NCBI GenBank assembly: GCA_019510465.1
Contig: JAEKKH010000154.1
Coordinates: 1 to 64,000, forward strand
DNA: 64,000 nucleotides
Direction: 5' to 3'
DNA from: Burkholderiales bacterium
Lineage (GTDB): Bacteria; Pseudomonadota; Gammaproteobacteria; Burkholderiales; Burkholderiaceae_C
This document shows positions 1 through 10,886 of this stretch, piece after piece (the first letter of the stretch is position 1; each line of letters starts with the position of its first letter). The notes under the pieces were generated by a model. The model did not search any database. It was not told the origin of the DNA and worked only from the letters and a program-made list of their open reading frames with translations. The position numbers were made by a program, and so were the translations under genes.

Positions 1-169
1 GCGGCTTCCCTCGTGCGTACGCGACTCCTAGATTCATGCCGCCCGCCTTATCGATGAACCGCACACTAGCCGTCTCGCCGGTCGAGGGTGACATGTAAGG
101 CGGCGCCAGCGTGTTGCATCCCGTCAGGGCGCTGATTGTCAGCAGAGCGCAGAGAAGAAGCAGTCTCAT
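1..169 (-). CDS. lipoprotein, N-terminal fragment cut by window edge
   Basis: An ATG at 169 opens a reading frame that runs off the left edge. The protein begins MRLLLLCALLTISALTGC, a short hydrophobic signal peptide ending in a clear lipobox (LTGC), so the mature protein should start at Cys18 and be lipidated in the envelope. About 38 mature residues are visible, including Asn-Thr-Leu after the Cys and the string ETASVRFIDKAGG. I do not recognise a family from so little sequence. GC is lower here than in the rest of the window. The next gene (323-694) has the same orientation but lies about 150 bp upstream, so co-transcription is possible and unproven. Confidence 0.7.
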   Translation of the reverse strand, partial: MRLLLLCALLTISALTGCNTLAPPYMSPSTGETASVRFIDKAGGMNLGVAYARGKP

Positions 170-322
170 TCGAGGTGGATCCTAGTGTTTCGACGCCATT
201 GTGGCGCGCCAGCGTGCCTTGGTGTTGGTCGATCGTCCGGGCGCAGTCAAATCGGACGATCATGCGGCTCACTCGCCTTAAAGCCGACCTTGGCGAAGGA
301 CTGCTCCTGGCCGGCAGCCGAA

Positions 323-694
323 TCAAGCGCGCGGCTTGAACTGAGCCGGATCGTAGAAGAACTGCTCTTCGCGAATGCGCTCGCCCACCCAACGCTGATA
401 AGCCAGTTCCTCGAACTGGACTGGATGTCCGCGGCTGTCGACATAGCCGAATGTCCAGCGAAGAACAACCGTGTCTCCTTCAATCAAGAACGGGCGAATG
501 CACCGCGCCGTCATGTTGGTGACGGACGCCTGGGCAGCGGTCTCGTGTGCCAAGAGCGCCAGCTTGCCAATTCGCGGGGCTGACTGGTTCTCCTGCATCG
601 ACGCATTCTCTGCGTAGAACTCATCAAGCGCGGCGACCCCCTGGCCGGCTTCCACAAGATCAACGAATCGCTCCACTGTCTGACGCATCGGCAT
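323..694 (-). CDS. SnoaL-like (NTF2-fold) small protein
   Basis: This 123-residue protein (start chosen at the ATG at 694, reading MPMRQTVERFVDLVEAG) has the size and pattern of a single SnoaL/NTF2-fold domain. It has an N-terminal helix ending in the AALDEFYAENASM segment, a central conserved hydrophobic strand (IRPFLIEGDTVVLRWTF), and a final strand with Gln-Phe-Glu-Glu-Leu-Ala and a Phe-Phe-Tyr-Asp near the C terminus. NTF2-fold proteins of this type include small isomerases, epoxide hydrolases and stress-response proteins; the substrate cannot be read from the sequence. No strong ribosome binding site is visible, so the start is uncertain. An in-frame upstream extension to 832 exists but looks non-coding. 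Confidence 0.75.
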   Translation of the reverse strand: MPMRQTVERFVDLVEAGQGVAALDEFYAENASMQENQSAPRIGKLALLAHETAAQASVTNMTARCIRPFLIEGDTVVLRWTFGYVDSRGHPVQFEELAYQRWVGERIREEQFFYDPAQFKPRA

Positions 695-798
695 GCCAGG
701 ATTGTCCACGGAATTCGGGGCAACAATGCTGCTCTGAAGCTGCCGTTCGCGACCGCCCGCTCGTGGCCGAAATGGGCGCCCGTCCTGCCTCGGGGACA

Positions 799-1023
799 TC
801 ACGGCCGATACTTCTCCATGTCCCGCGGCCACTGCAGGTATGGCATGAGAGTCTTACGATCCTCGTCGCTCAACGGGGCCGCCAAGGCAGGTGCAAGAGC
901 CCGTACCTGCGGCCAAGGTGCGTTCGCGGTCACCACGCTGGCGAAGCCCATGAGCTTTTCGATATTCTCCAGCGGTGGACGAACGCTGAGCGGGCGTAGG
1001 TCGCAACTGAAGTCATACATCAT
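799..1023 (-). CDS. small hypothetical protein, possibly a truncated gene
   Basis: The 74-residue frame from the double ATG at 1023 (MMYDFSCDLRPLSVRPPLE...) has protein-like composition and ends PYLQWPRDMEKYRP. The same frame stays open upstream to about 1188 without an ATG or GTG. That upstream stretch also reads like protein (for example RPAQFPDEWRRAINVM). An AGGAGG string lies upstream near 1123-1128, with only a CTG codon at suitable spacing. Either translation starts at 1023, or this is the 3' part of a longer gene that lost its start, or it uses a rare CTG start. No family is recognised. It lies between a SnoaL-like gene and a DUF2867 gene, all on the minus strand. Confidence 0.45.
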   Translation of the reverse strand: MMYDFSCDLRPLSVRPPLENIEKLMGFASVVTANAPWPQVRALAPALAAPLSDEDRKTLMPYLQWPRDMEKYRP

Positions 1024-1241
1024 GACGTTGATCGCACGACGCCATTCATCCGGGAACTGAGCCGGACGTTCCCTGAGGTGCAGTGAGCCGCCGATGGCGT
1101 TCGACCGCAGGTCCAGCCTCCTCGAAAGCGGTCGACCGAAAGGGACGGCGACTGGCCGCGTGCCTCCCGGCAGCAGTCGGGGCGATCGTCACGTCGCCTG
1201 GTTGCGATGGAGAGCGGCTCCTCGTCGTCCGAAAGTCGTCA

Positions 1242-1805
1242 TCAACCGGCGAGTGGGCTCGTGTCCGCGCCCGCCTTCGGCCAACCGGCTTGCGCTGCCC
1301 GACGAAGACTTGCCTTGACGACCAGGCGATGAAAAGGCGCAATGAGACGGATGTAGGCCCGACCCAGAAGGTTGTGGCAGTGGACGACGGTCGAGATCGT
1401 CAGTTGGCCGCCCGCGGTTGGGGACGGATCGGGACTGCGCAGTACCGATAGCCTGAAATCGAGGTGCCTGTCGTCCTCCCCCAGGATGAGCTCGGACTCG
1501 CCCCTGCTGTACACCCTGAAGAAGGCGATTCGGTCGCCCTCGGCCTCATCGGAGAGAGTCGAAAGGCGTCTGGCAGTCTTGAGACCAAAGCACGCGACGA
1601 TGGCGTCTCGGAAACTGGTGAGCCATCCGATCCACAACGGCTGCTGCGACATGACGAATCGCCACAAGACCTCCGGATCGCAAGAGGTGCCCAAGGGAAG
1701 TCGAACGGCAAATGCGTCCGCAAGACTCGTTGAAGCGTAGAGACGAGTCACGCAAGACTGCCGGGGAATGGCAACCGGTTCGACGAGCGTCAATTCACTT
1801 GGCAC
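1242..1805 (-). CDS. DUF2867 family protein
   Basis: The 187-residue protein starts at a GTG (1805) preceded by GGGAG at good spacing. It matches the DUF2867 pattern: an N-terminal YASTSLADAFAVRLPLGTS segment, a central RDAIVACFGLKTA motif, the HLDFRLSV strand, and the family-typical C-terminal VVHCHNLLGRAYIRLIAPFH region. Members are often found alone or as the C-terminal part of NmrA/SDR-type proteins near transcription regulators; their biochemical role is unknown. The gene is divergent from an HxlR regulator (2016-2375). The 210-bp gap between them holds two identical-format palindromes (GCTAC-N7-GTAGC), so control by that regulator is likely but inferred. Confidence 0.85.
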   Translation of the reverse strand: MPSELTLVEPVAIPRQSCVTRLYASTSLADAFAVRLPLGTSCDPEVLWRFVMSQQPLWIGWLTSFRDAIVACFGLKTARRLSTLSDEAEGDRIAFFRVYSRGESELILGEDDRHLDFRLSVLRSPDPSPTAGGQLTISTVVHCHNLLGRAYIRLIAPFHRLVVKASLRRAAQAGWPKAGADTSPLAG

Positions 1806-1937
1806 GACAAGACTCCCGAGTCATCGGCACGTTGCCCTGGATGGTCCGACGAAGACCTGTGATGCGATGCGTTTCGGCTCGAACCTGGAGATCGCGAAGA
1901 CGCGCGCGATCATCGAACCTGGGTCGATCCCGCATGC

Positions 1938-1954
1938 GCTACATTTCCTGTAGC
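1938..1954. promoter_or_regulatory. operator-like palindrome 1 (GCTAC-N7-GTAGC)
   Basis: The sequence GCTACATTTCCTGTAGC is an inverted repeat with perfect 6-bp arms (GCTACA/TGTAGC). It lies in the gap between divergent DUF2867 and hxlR-type genes. A second copy of the same GCTAC-N7-GTAGC format lies 46 bp further right. HxlR/DUF24 regulators such as Bacillus YodB bind TAC-N7-GTA-type palindromes, so these are probable operators; this is inference. Confidence 0.6.
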
Positions 1955-1983
1955 AACCAATATAGCCGACATCCTTGGCTTCC

Positions 1984-2000
1984 GCTACTTCTTTGGTAGC
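1984..2000. promoter_or_regulatory. operator-like palindrome 2 (GCTAC-N7-GTAGC)
   Basis: GCTACTTCTTTGGTAGC has the same perfect 5-bp arms and 7-bp spacer as the site at 1938-1954. It ends 15 bp before the GTG of the HxlR-type gene, so a bound protein would block that gene's own translation-proximal region or promoter. Probable autoregulatory site. Confidence 0.6.
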
Positions 2001-2015
2001 AATGGAGAATCAACC

Positions 2016-2375
2016 GTGGCCGACACACCTCTCCCGGGCAAGCCGGTGCGTGGCTCCAGAACGGGCCGGCCGGTGATGGCCCTGTTCGACCTTCTCGGGC
2101 GCAACTGGGCCATGAGGATCCTGTGGGAGCTGTGCCACGACGCACCGTGCACCTTTCGCGAATTGCAGGGGCGATGCGAGTCCGTTTCCCCGGGCGTCCT
2201 CAACTCGCGCCTCAAGGAACTCCGGGAGGCTCAGCTCGTCGAACTCGGTGCCAGGGGCTACCAGCCAACGTCCATGGGCAGGAGCCTGTTTGAAGTACTC
2301 CTGCCGCTGGATCGCTGGTCGAAGCGTTGGGCGACTTCACTGGCGCGCAATCAGTTGCCGCGGATCCTCACTTGA
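2016..2375 (+). CDS. HxlR-family winged-helix transcription regulator
   Basis: 119 residues, starting at a GTG with GGAG eight bases upstream. The whole protein is a HxlR domain: VMALFDLLGRNWAMRILWEL in helix 1, CTFRELQGRCESVSPGVLNS as the recognition region, then RLKELREAQLVE and the wing. Family members act as dimers. Some sense electrophiles or oxidants through a conserved N-terminal Cys, but here the only cysteines are C40, C45 and C54 in or near the helix-turn-helix. It is divergent from the DUF2867 gene, and the intergenic region has two matching palindromes, so it most likely represses both itself and that gene. Confidence 0.9.
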   Translation: MADTPLPGKPVRGSRTGRPVMALFDLLGRNWAMRILWELCHDAPCTFRELQGRCESVSPGVLNSRLKELREAQLVELGARGYQPTSMGRSLFEVLLPLDRWSKRWATSLARNQLPRILT

Positions 2376-2393
2376 ATGACAGCGCAGCGCGGG

Positions 2394-2705
2394 CTACTTC
2401 TTCGCGAGCAGCAGTTGACCGGCTTGCTGAATGCGCCCTTTGAGGCCGCTGGCGATCATGCCGAGGACCCCGGCCAGCTGAAGGTCCATCGTCACTGAGG
2501 CCTCGCGCACGTCGATGACCCCCGACATGCCCTGTCCCAGCCCCGAAACGGTGAAGATCAGGCGATCGCCCTCCCATCGCTGGCTGCAAGCGCCGGCGAC
2601 GCCGGGCAACTGTCCGACGAGTTTCGCGAAGCCGGCGTCGATGCGGCGTCGCGCCTCGGCGCGGCCGAGCTGATGCGGGATGCTGATTGAAATCGGCGTG
2701 GCCAT
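2394..2705 (-). CDS. polyhydroxyalkanoic acid system family protein
   Basis: 103 residues beginning MATPISISIPHQLGRAEARR. The Ser-Ile-Ser-Ile-Pro-His-Gln-Leu-Gly-Arg start and the ending in GRIQQAGQLLLAKK match the PHA granule-region family (PF09650, PHA_gran_rgn), small proteins often encoded near polyester storage genes. Here no phaC or phasin gene is adjacent, so the link to storage granules is by family only. It converges with the HxlR gene 18 bp away. The start at 2705 lacks a strong ribosome binding site, but a longer in-frame extension reads as non-coding. Confidence 0.8.
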   Translation of the reverse strand: MATPISISIPHQLGRAEARRRIDAGFAKLVGQLPGVAGACSQRWEGDRLIFTVSGLGQGMSGVIDVREASVTMDLQLAGVLGMIASGLKGRIQQAGQLLLAKK

Positions 2706-2830
2706 GCGCGTCGGTCCGGGTTCGCTGCAGCGCGGCAAGATCCAGGCCTGCCCGATGTTCGAAGTGGCACCGCCAAGATTCCATCGAAGACGCATCGGCG
2801 GTGCGCGCGAAACGCGATGGAGATCGGAGA

Positions 2831-3562
2831 TCACCGGTAGCGCTTGACGATCGCCTGGTACGAACCATCCGCCCTCATCTGCTCGATGGCGTCCGAGATC
2901 CTCTTGGCGACGTCCTTCGGAAACTCCTGCGACGCCGCGACCCACGACACCTTGACCGGGCCCAAGGTCGGCCCGTACTTCAGTTCGGCCGGGTCGAATC
3001 CGGCCTGGCGGTAGACGCCGCGCGCCATGAGGTCGGTGGTGATCCAGGCGCCGATGCGTCCCCGCTTCAGCTTCCTGGCATTCGTCACGTCGTCGTCGGT
3101 CTCCTCGACATACGGAAATCCCGCATGTTCGACCTCGTCCTTGAAACTGGTGCCGCGCACATATCCCACCACGCGCGTCCGCGCCTCTTCGATGGACGCG
3201 GGCGGCTGCGTGAGGGTCACCAACACGGTGTGGAACTCCAGCACCGGCGCGATCCATTGGTACTGCGCTTCCCTGCCCGGCGTCCGGGTGAAGGGGATGA
3301 TGAGCACGTCATTCCTGCCCAGCGCTTCCAGCTGGGCCCGCTGCCACGGGAGAAAGCTGAATTCGAGCGAGATGCCGGCCTTGCCGCATGCCTCGCGGAC
3401 CACCTCCAGGACGACGCCGCCCGGCTGTCCGCCGGCTTCCGTCGTCAGCGGAGGAAACTCCGCCGCAACCACCTTGATGACTCGGTCGGCCGCGTCGGAT
3501 GTCCGGAGAATCGGTGCGAGCAACGCGAGCAAGCCGACGCGGTGGATAGCCCGTCTTCGCAT
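2831..3562 (-). CDS. periplasmic substrate-binding protein, family 3 (orphan)
   Basis: 243 residues with a strong ribosome binding site (GGAGGA) ahead of the ATG at 3562 and an N-terminal signal peptide (RAIHRVGLLALLAPILRTSDAA). The mature part starts VIKVVAAEFPPLT and shows the type II periplasmic-binding layout of SBP_bac_3 proteins: GGVVLEVVREACGKAGI, the hinge after RTRVVGYVRGTS, and a C-terminal DAIEQMRADGSYQAIVKRY helix. Such proteins normally deliver amino acids or similar small solutes to an ABC permease. No permease or ATPase gene is nearby, so it may work with a distant transporter or as a signalling receptor. The ligand is unknown. Confidence 0.85.
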   Translation of the reverse strand: MRRRAIHRVGLLALLAPILRTSDAADRVIKVVAAEFPPLTTEAGGQPGGVVLEVVREACGKAGISLEFSFLPWQRAQLEALGRNDVLIIPFTRTPGREAQYQWIAPVLEFHTVLVTLTQPPASIEEARTRVVGYVRGTSFKDEVEHAGFPYVEETDDDVTNARKLKRGRIGAWITTDLMARGVYRQAGFDPAELKYGPTLGPVKVSWVAASQEFPKDVAKRISDAIEQMRADGSYQAIVKRYR

Positions 3563-3896
3563 GCGGAGTCCTCCTTCGAGATGAGTCGTGGCCGTCCAAC
3601 CGGATCCGGGCCGTCCGAACCACCCCGGCGCATCAACGCGCGCGAGGACGAGGCGGCGGGCCCGCGCCGTCCGGATCGGCTGCCAGGCGACCGAACACCC
3701 GGCGACGGCTTGTCTGCCCGTTCCGCGCCAGCGTAATATCAGATATACACCATTTCAGACCCGCCGGTGAAGGCGAAGACGTCGCCGTACCCCGTGTCGC
3801 GAGTCATGGTCCGGCGTCCCTGTGCGACGCGAGGATCGGCGTCGATTCGGCGCGCCGCGGGTCACGGGTCACCCGAAGCGCCGTGGAGAAGCTGAC

Positions 3897-7061
<3,165 letters not shown>

Positions 7062-7151
7062 AGTCGCCGGAACGTCAGTCGCGCCGGGTTCCTCGCGGAA
7101 TCGGCGCCGGACCTGCCGCCTCCTGCGCTGCGAAGCGCTCCGCCCAAGCGG

Positions 7152-7574
7152 TCAGGAAAATGGCCGCGCCAGCCAGGCCTTGGCCGCGCCGACCTCCTCG
7201 AAGATGTCGATGTCCCAGCCAAGGCCCTTTGCAAGCTCGATGCCGAAAGCCAGGACGCCCCGCGCGCGCGGCTCCGCGACGACCATGGCGTAGCGCAGGC
7301 TTCGATCGAGGCCGAACTCCTCGAGATTCAGGTGGAGCCCGCGAACGTAGGTACTCGAGATCTCGCCCACCAGTTCATTGAGTACCAGCACCCTGCGGAT
7401 TCCCTTGCGCCGGCATCGCTCGGTCGCTTCCGGCCAGAACTCCCATTGCTGTTCCAGCTTCTCGAAATCGTGCACGCGGCGATCCCCGCTGAAGACCACC
7501 GTCAGGGTGTCCTCAGTCTCGAAGCTGGCGAACGATGATCCGGCCGTGGCAGCCTCCGTAGACGACCCACGCAT
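7152..7574 (-). CDS. STAS/SpoIIAA-like protein
   Basis: 140 residues from the ATG at 7574, with AGGAA six bases upstream; a longer in-frame ATG at 7676 has no such signal. The pattern LTVVFSGDRRVHDFEKLEQQ, then CRRKGIRRVLVLNELVGEIS, then RYAMVVAEPRARGVLAFGIE resembles the SpoIIAA-like/STAS fold, where a strand-helix alternation ends with a helix carrying AKAWLARP. These are usually soluble binding or anti-anti-sigma-like proteins. The usual phosphorylatable Ser motif is not obvious. It converges on the hybrid kinase gene with a 90-bp gap; a functional link is possible but unsupported. Confidence 0.65.
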   Translation of the reverse strand: MRGSSTEAATAGSSFASFETEDTLTVVFSGDRRVHDFEKLEQQWEFWPEATERCRRKGIRRVLVLNELVGEISSTYVRGLHLNLEEFGLDRSLRYAMVVAEPRARGVLAFGIELAKGLGWDIDIFEEVGAAKAWLARPFS

Positions 7575-7748
7575 GCGCGATTCCTCGCGAGTTTGGCGCA
7601 TATCACGTGCGCTGGAAATCGCCTGCGGCAAAGGCATCCGCCCAGGATGTGGCATGCGACACGCCGTCTGCCGCACCGCGAACCCGCCCTGCCTGGCGTC
7701 ACGCCTGCAATCCCCGTGCGTGCGCTCGTCCGGCGTCGCCGGGCTCGC

Positions 7749-8807
7749 TCACTCCGGCGCCACGTGCAGCGTCGCGCGGAAGAATGACAGCGCGTCCGCG
7801 TCGATCTGCGCGTGCAGCGCGGCGCGCGAGACGCCCGGCGAATCGGCGCAGATCATCGGGTTGTCCTTGGCGAGCTCGGGGCTGCACGGCGGGATGAAGG
7901 CCCAATGGTCGGCCCCGGCGACCGCTTTCACGCCGACCAGCGTCGGCACGAGTGGCGCGAGGCGCGCCGCGTTCTCGTCCGGGCGCAGGACGCGGTCCGC
8001 GTCGCCGTAGTAGAGGAAGACCGGGCGGTCGATCGCGCCCGCACCCGCCGCGTCGAACACCAGGCTGAGCGGCGCCATGGCGAACGCGGCCTTCACACGC
8101 GGGTCGGCTGGCGGGCCCCAGCGCGTCAGCTCGGCCTGCATGTCGTCCATGAACTGCTCGAGGCTGCGGCCTTGTCGCTTCGCCTCGGCCTCCACGCGCG
8201 GCGCCTCCGCGCAGAGCGCATCCTCGGCGTAGCGGCGGCAGTAGTCGACGAAGCGCCGGAAGCGCGGCACCGCGCCGGCCAGCAGCAGGCTGGTATAGCC
8301 GCCGGCCGAGAAGCCCGCCACGCCGATGCGCGCGGGATCGACCAGCCGTTTCCACTGCGGGTCGGCCAGCAGCGCGGTGATCGTGGCCTGCACCTGGAGG
8401 GGCCGGCCGACGAGCACCGCGGCCTGGCCGACGCCGCTGGTGTCGTGGAAGTTGTCGCGGGGGTGCTCGAGGGTCGCGACCACGAAGCCATGCAGCGCGA
8501 GGAAGGCGGCGAGGTCGTGGTGGCCGAGCGCGGAGCCGGCGTTGCCATGCGACAGGACGACCAGCGGCTTCGGGCCGGGGCGCGGCGGCGCGTCGAGCGT
8601 GGCGGCCACGTCATAGGGGCCGATGCGCGTGTCCTTGCCGGCCTGGTCGCTCGGGTAGAACACGTAGCCGGGCATGCTGCCGCCGCCCACGGGATCGACG
8701 ACGCGCAGCGCGCGAAAGCCCGCGCCGGGCGCGGCGAGCAGCGCGGCGGGCGCAAGCAGCAGGGCAGCCAGGAATCGGTGCAGGCGTGGCATCGGCATGG
8801 GCTCCAT
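7749..8807 (-). CDS. secreted alpha/beta hydrolase (dienelactone hydrolase/PAF-AH-like)
   Basis: 352 residues with a signal peptide (HRFLAALLLAPAALLAAPGAG). The mature protein shows the serine-hydrolase layout of predicted dienelactone hydrolases: the oxyanion-side LVVLSHGNAGS, nucleophile elbow GFSAGG, an acid region FLYYGDADRVL and a catalytic His in AGADHWAF. A helical cap with paired cysteines (residues around YCRRYAEDALC) sits between. The likely role is ester hydrolysis in the periplasm; the substrate is unknown. Starts at 8807 (MEPMPM...) or the nearby ATG codons are all possible because no clear ribosome binding site is present. Confidence 0.82.
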   Translation of the reverse strand: MEPMPMPRLHRFLAALLLAPAALLAAPGAGFRALRVVDPVGGGSMPGYVFYPSDQAGKDTRIGPYDVAATLDAPPRPGPKPLVVLSHGNAGSALGHHDLAAFLALHGFVVATLEHPRDNFHDTSGVGQAAVLVGRPLQVQATITALLADPQWKRLVDPARIGVAGFSAGGYTSLLLAGAVPRFRRFVDYCRRYAEDALCAEAPRVEAEAKRQGRSLEQFMDDMQAELTRWGPPADPRVKAAFAMAPLSLVFDAAGAGAIDRPVFLYYGDADRVLRPDENAARLAPLVPTLVGVKAVAGADHWAFIPPCSPELAKDNPMICADSPGVSRAALHAQIDADALSFFRATLHVAPE

Positions 8808-8858
8808 CGCATGGCGGAACGGCCACTGTAGCGGACGACCCCCGGCCGCGCTTCGGCG

Positions 8859-9908
8859 TCAGGGCGAGCCCGGGAGGGATGGCGGCAGGCCGAAGGCGGC
8901 AAGGACCGTGTTCTCGAAACGGATCACCGCAGCGATGCGGTCGCCTTCGATCGCCAGGACGAAGAACCCGACGCCCTGGATGCCCGTCGGGGTCGGCAGG
9001 TAGACCCCGAAGGCCGGCTGTCCGTTGGCGCGCGCCGGTAGCAGCCGAAATCCCCGCGCCACGCCGAAGACGAACGCGAAGAAGCGGCCCACGCTGCTGC
9101 GTCCCCGGTACTGCAACGGCAGCGGCGGCATCGACAGGAAGACGTCGTCGGTGAACAGGGCCACCAATGCGTCGACGTCGGCAGCCTCATAGGCGCTGAC
9201 GAACCTGGACACGATCTCGCGTTGCGCTGCCGCATCCGTCTCGGGCAGCGCGCGCCGGGCCGCCGTCGCCGGCTGTCGGCGCTGCAGGCCCGAACGCGCG
9301 CGCTTGAGGGCGCTCTTGACGGACTCGACCGAGGTGTCGAGCATGCCGGCGACTTCGTCGGCGTGGAATCCGAGGACGTCGCGCAGGATGAGGACGGCGA
9401 GCTGGCGCGGCGGCAGGAACTGCAGCGCGGTCACGAACGCCAGGGACAGCGACTCGGCCTGCTCGTAGCGGACCTCCGGACCGGGCGATGCCCCGCCCGT
9501 GTCGTCGAGCAGTGCATCCGGATAAGGCTCGAGCCAGTGGATCTCGCCGAACTCGGTGGCTTGCGGCGGTTCGATTCCCGGGATGTCCCACGGCTTGGGC
9601 GGACGCCGGCGAACCGCCCGCAGGGCGTCGAGGCAGCGGTTGGTCGCGATGCGGTAGAGCCAGGTGCGCAGCGACGCGCGCCCGTCGAATCCGGCCAGAC
9701 CCCGCCAGGCGGCGAGCAGCACCTCCTGGAGCGCGTCCTCGGCATCGTGGAAGGAGCCGAGCATGCGGTAGCAATGGACCTGGAGCTCGCGGCGGTGCGG
9801 CTCGGTCAGCGCCCGGAAGGCCTGGCCGTCGCCGGCCCGCGCCCTCGACATCAGGTCCATTCCCGTCATCGCCATTTCCGCCATTTCGATGCCTGCATGC
9901 AGATCCAT
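8859..9908 (-). CDS. ECF sigma factor with C-terminal SnoaL domain (TIGR02960-like)
   Basis: About 349 residues. Region sigma2 reads FRALTEPHRRELQVHCYRMLG, then DAEDALQEVLLAAWRGLAGF and RTWLYRIATNRCLDALR; sigma4 has LPPRQLAVLILRDVLGFHADE and the recognition helix around TSVESVKSALKRARS. The linker IHWLEPYPDALLD is typical of the TIGR02960/SigX5-type subgroup. After sigma4, residues from about 225 form a SnoaL/NTF2-like domain (SAYEAADVDALVALFTDDV, GRSSVGRFFAFVF), which in related ECF groups replaces an anti-sigma factor and tunes activity. Several in-frame ATGs (9908 and those downstream toward MDLMSRARAG) are possible starts. It is divergent from a dihydrofolate-reductase-fold gene, a common neighbour and plausible target. 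Confidence 0.88.
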   Translation of the reverse strand: MDLHAGIEMAEMAMTGMDLMSRARAGDGQAFRALTEPHRRELQVHCYRMLGSFHDAEDALQEVLLAAWRGLAGFDGRASLRTWLYRIATNRCLDALRAVRRRPPKPWDIPGIEPPQATEFGEIHWLEPYPDALLDDTGGASPGPEVRYEQAESLSLAFVTALQFLPPRQLAVLILRDVLGFHADEVAGMLDTSVESVKSALKRARSGLQRRQPATAARRALPETDAAAQREIVSRFVSAYEAADVDALVALFTDDVFLSMPPLPLQYRGRSSVGRFFAFVFGVARGFRLLPARANGQPAFGVYLPTPTGIQGVGFFVLAIEGDRIAAVIRFENTVLAAFGLPPSLPGSP

Positions 9909-9933
9909 TGTGTACAGACGTCCGGCAGCTCGC

Positions 9934-9962
9934 AAAGGGGGCGCTCGCCGAGCGCCCCTTTT
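9934..9962. terminator. terminator-like GC hairpin with A/T flanks in a divergent intergenic region
   Basis: Arms AAAGGGGGCGCTCG (9934-9947) and CGAGCGCCCCTTTT (9949-9962) pair along their whole length with one G-T wobble, leaving a tight loop, and the right arm ends in four T. This is the shape of a Rho-independent terminator readable on either strand. It lies between divergent starts (sigma factor at 9908 and reductase at 10021), so it cannot end either gene and may be an attenuator in the 5' leader of the reductase operon. Confidence 0.55.
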
Positions 9963-10020
9963 CGCGCTGCGGCGGCGTCTACACCAGGGATCGCCGACCA
10001 CTTGCACAAGGAGCACCGAA

Positions 10021-10614
10021 ATGGGAAGAATCGTCATCAGCACCAATGCCACCCTCGACGGCGTCGTCGAGGACCCGGACGGCCAGGAAGGCTTCGAACG
10101 GGGTGGCTGGTTCCACCAGCACGCGGGTGCCGGGGACTTCGAGGCCTGGGTCGCCAGCGAGACGGCTGAAATCCTCGCTACCGAGGCCCTGTTGCTCGGC
10201 AGGCGAAGCTTCGAATGGTTCGCGTCCCGGGCCCCGGCGATGGGCGAGCGTGTCAGCCAGCAATGGGCGGACAGGATGAACCGCCTGCCCAAGTACGTCG
10301 TGTCGTCGACGCCCCCGCGCACCGAATGGAGCCAGGCGACGCTGCTCGATCGCGACCCGATGGCCGCGATCGCGGCGCTGAAACAGACGCTGGACGGGGA
10401 CATCCTGGTCTACGGCAGCTTCCAGCTCGTGCGCACCCTGGTGGCGCGGAACCTGGCCGACGAGCTGCGGCTGGTCCTCTTTCCGGTCGTCCTGGGAACC
10501 GGCCGGAGCCTGTTCGACGGCACGGCCGAGAGCAAGCCGCTTCGACGGGTCGCCCTGCGGACGCTCGGTGACGGCCTGATGCACTGCACCTACGCGTTCG
10601 CCGGTGCCGCCTGA
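10021..10614 (+). CDS. dihydrofolate reductase-fold protein (RibD C-terminal domain family)
   Basis: 197 residues from an ATG with AAGGAGC upstream. The protein starts GRIVISTNATLDGVVEDP and shows the RibD_C/DHFR-like fold: LLLGRRSFEWFASR, then PKYVVSSTPPRTEW, ILVYGSFQLVRTLVARNLADELRLVLFPVVLGTGR and a final strand VALRTLGDGLMHCTY. Proteins of this group are NADPH-binding reductase relatives whose substrates are mostly unknown; they are not the housekeeping folate enzyme. The stop overlaps the next start (TGATG), so 10614-10838 is translationally coupled. The neighbouring divergent ECF sigma factor is the likely regulator. Confidence 0.87.
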   Translation: MGRIVISTNATLDGVVEDPDGQEGFERGGWFHQHAGAGDFEAWVASETAEILATEALLLGRRSFEWFASRAPAMGERVSQQWADRMNRLPKYVVSSTPPRTEWSQATLLDRDPMAAIAALKQTLDGDILVYGSFQLVRTLVARNLADELRLVLFPVVLGTGRSLFDGTAESKPLRRVALRTLGDGLMHCTYAFAGAA

Positions 10615-10838
10615 TGAGCCCGGCCGACACGCCCGAAGCGTCCACGCCGCAGCGCGACTTCCTCTACCAGCGACGTCTCGTCGCGCTGCGCCCGTTCGTC
10701 ACCGACGACGGCGTGCCGGGCGTGCAGCTGAGGTTCGCGGGCGACGAGACGATGGCGGTGCGGATCGACGTCCGCCTGCTCGACCTCGTGCAGCAGGCCA
10801 TCGAGCGGCTGCGGACCAGTCCGGCCGTCAGGCGCTAG
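10614..10838 (+). CDS. small hypothetical protein coupled to the DHFR-fold gene
   Basis: 74 residues; its ATG shares one base with the stop of the preceding reductase-fold gene, which argues that it is real and translated. The sequence FLYQRRLVALRPFV, then VPGVQLRFAGDETMAVRIDV and a C-terminal helix LLDLVQQAIERLR suggests a small alpha/beta protein. No signal peptide, cysteine or known motif is visible and no family is recognised. Its job is probably tied to the reductase upstream. Confidence 0.7.
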   Translation: MSPADTPEASTPQRDFLYQRRLVALRPFVTDDGVPGVQLRFAGDETMAVRIDVRLLDLVQQAIERLRTSPAVRR

Positions 10839-10886
10839 CGGGGCCCGCGTGCCGCCGTCCCGTGCCACCGTTCGCCGCGTGCACGG

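Noticed and set aside
1046-1342. A 98-residue minus-strand frame beside the DUF2867 gene
   Set aside because: It overlaps the end of the DUF2867 gene in another frame and has an Arg/Ser-rich random composition.
9909-10403. Upstream extension of the ECF sigma gene
   Set aside because: The extension would cross the divergent reductase gene and the hairpin. Conserved sigma sequence begins only near MSRARAGDG.
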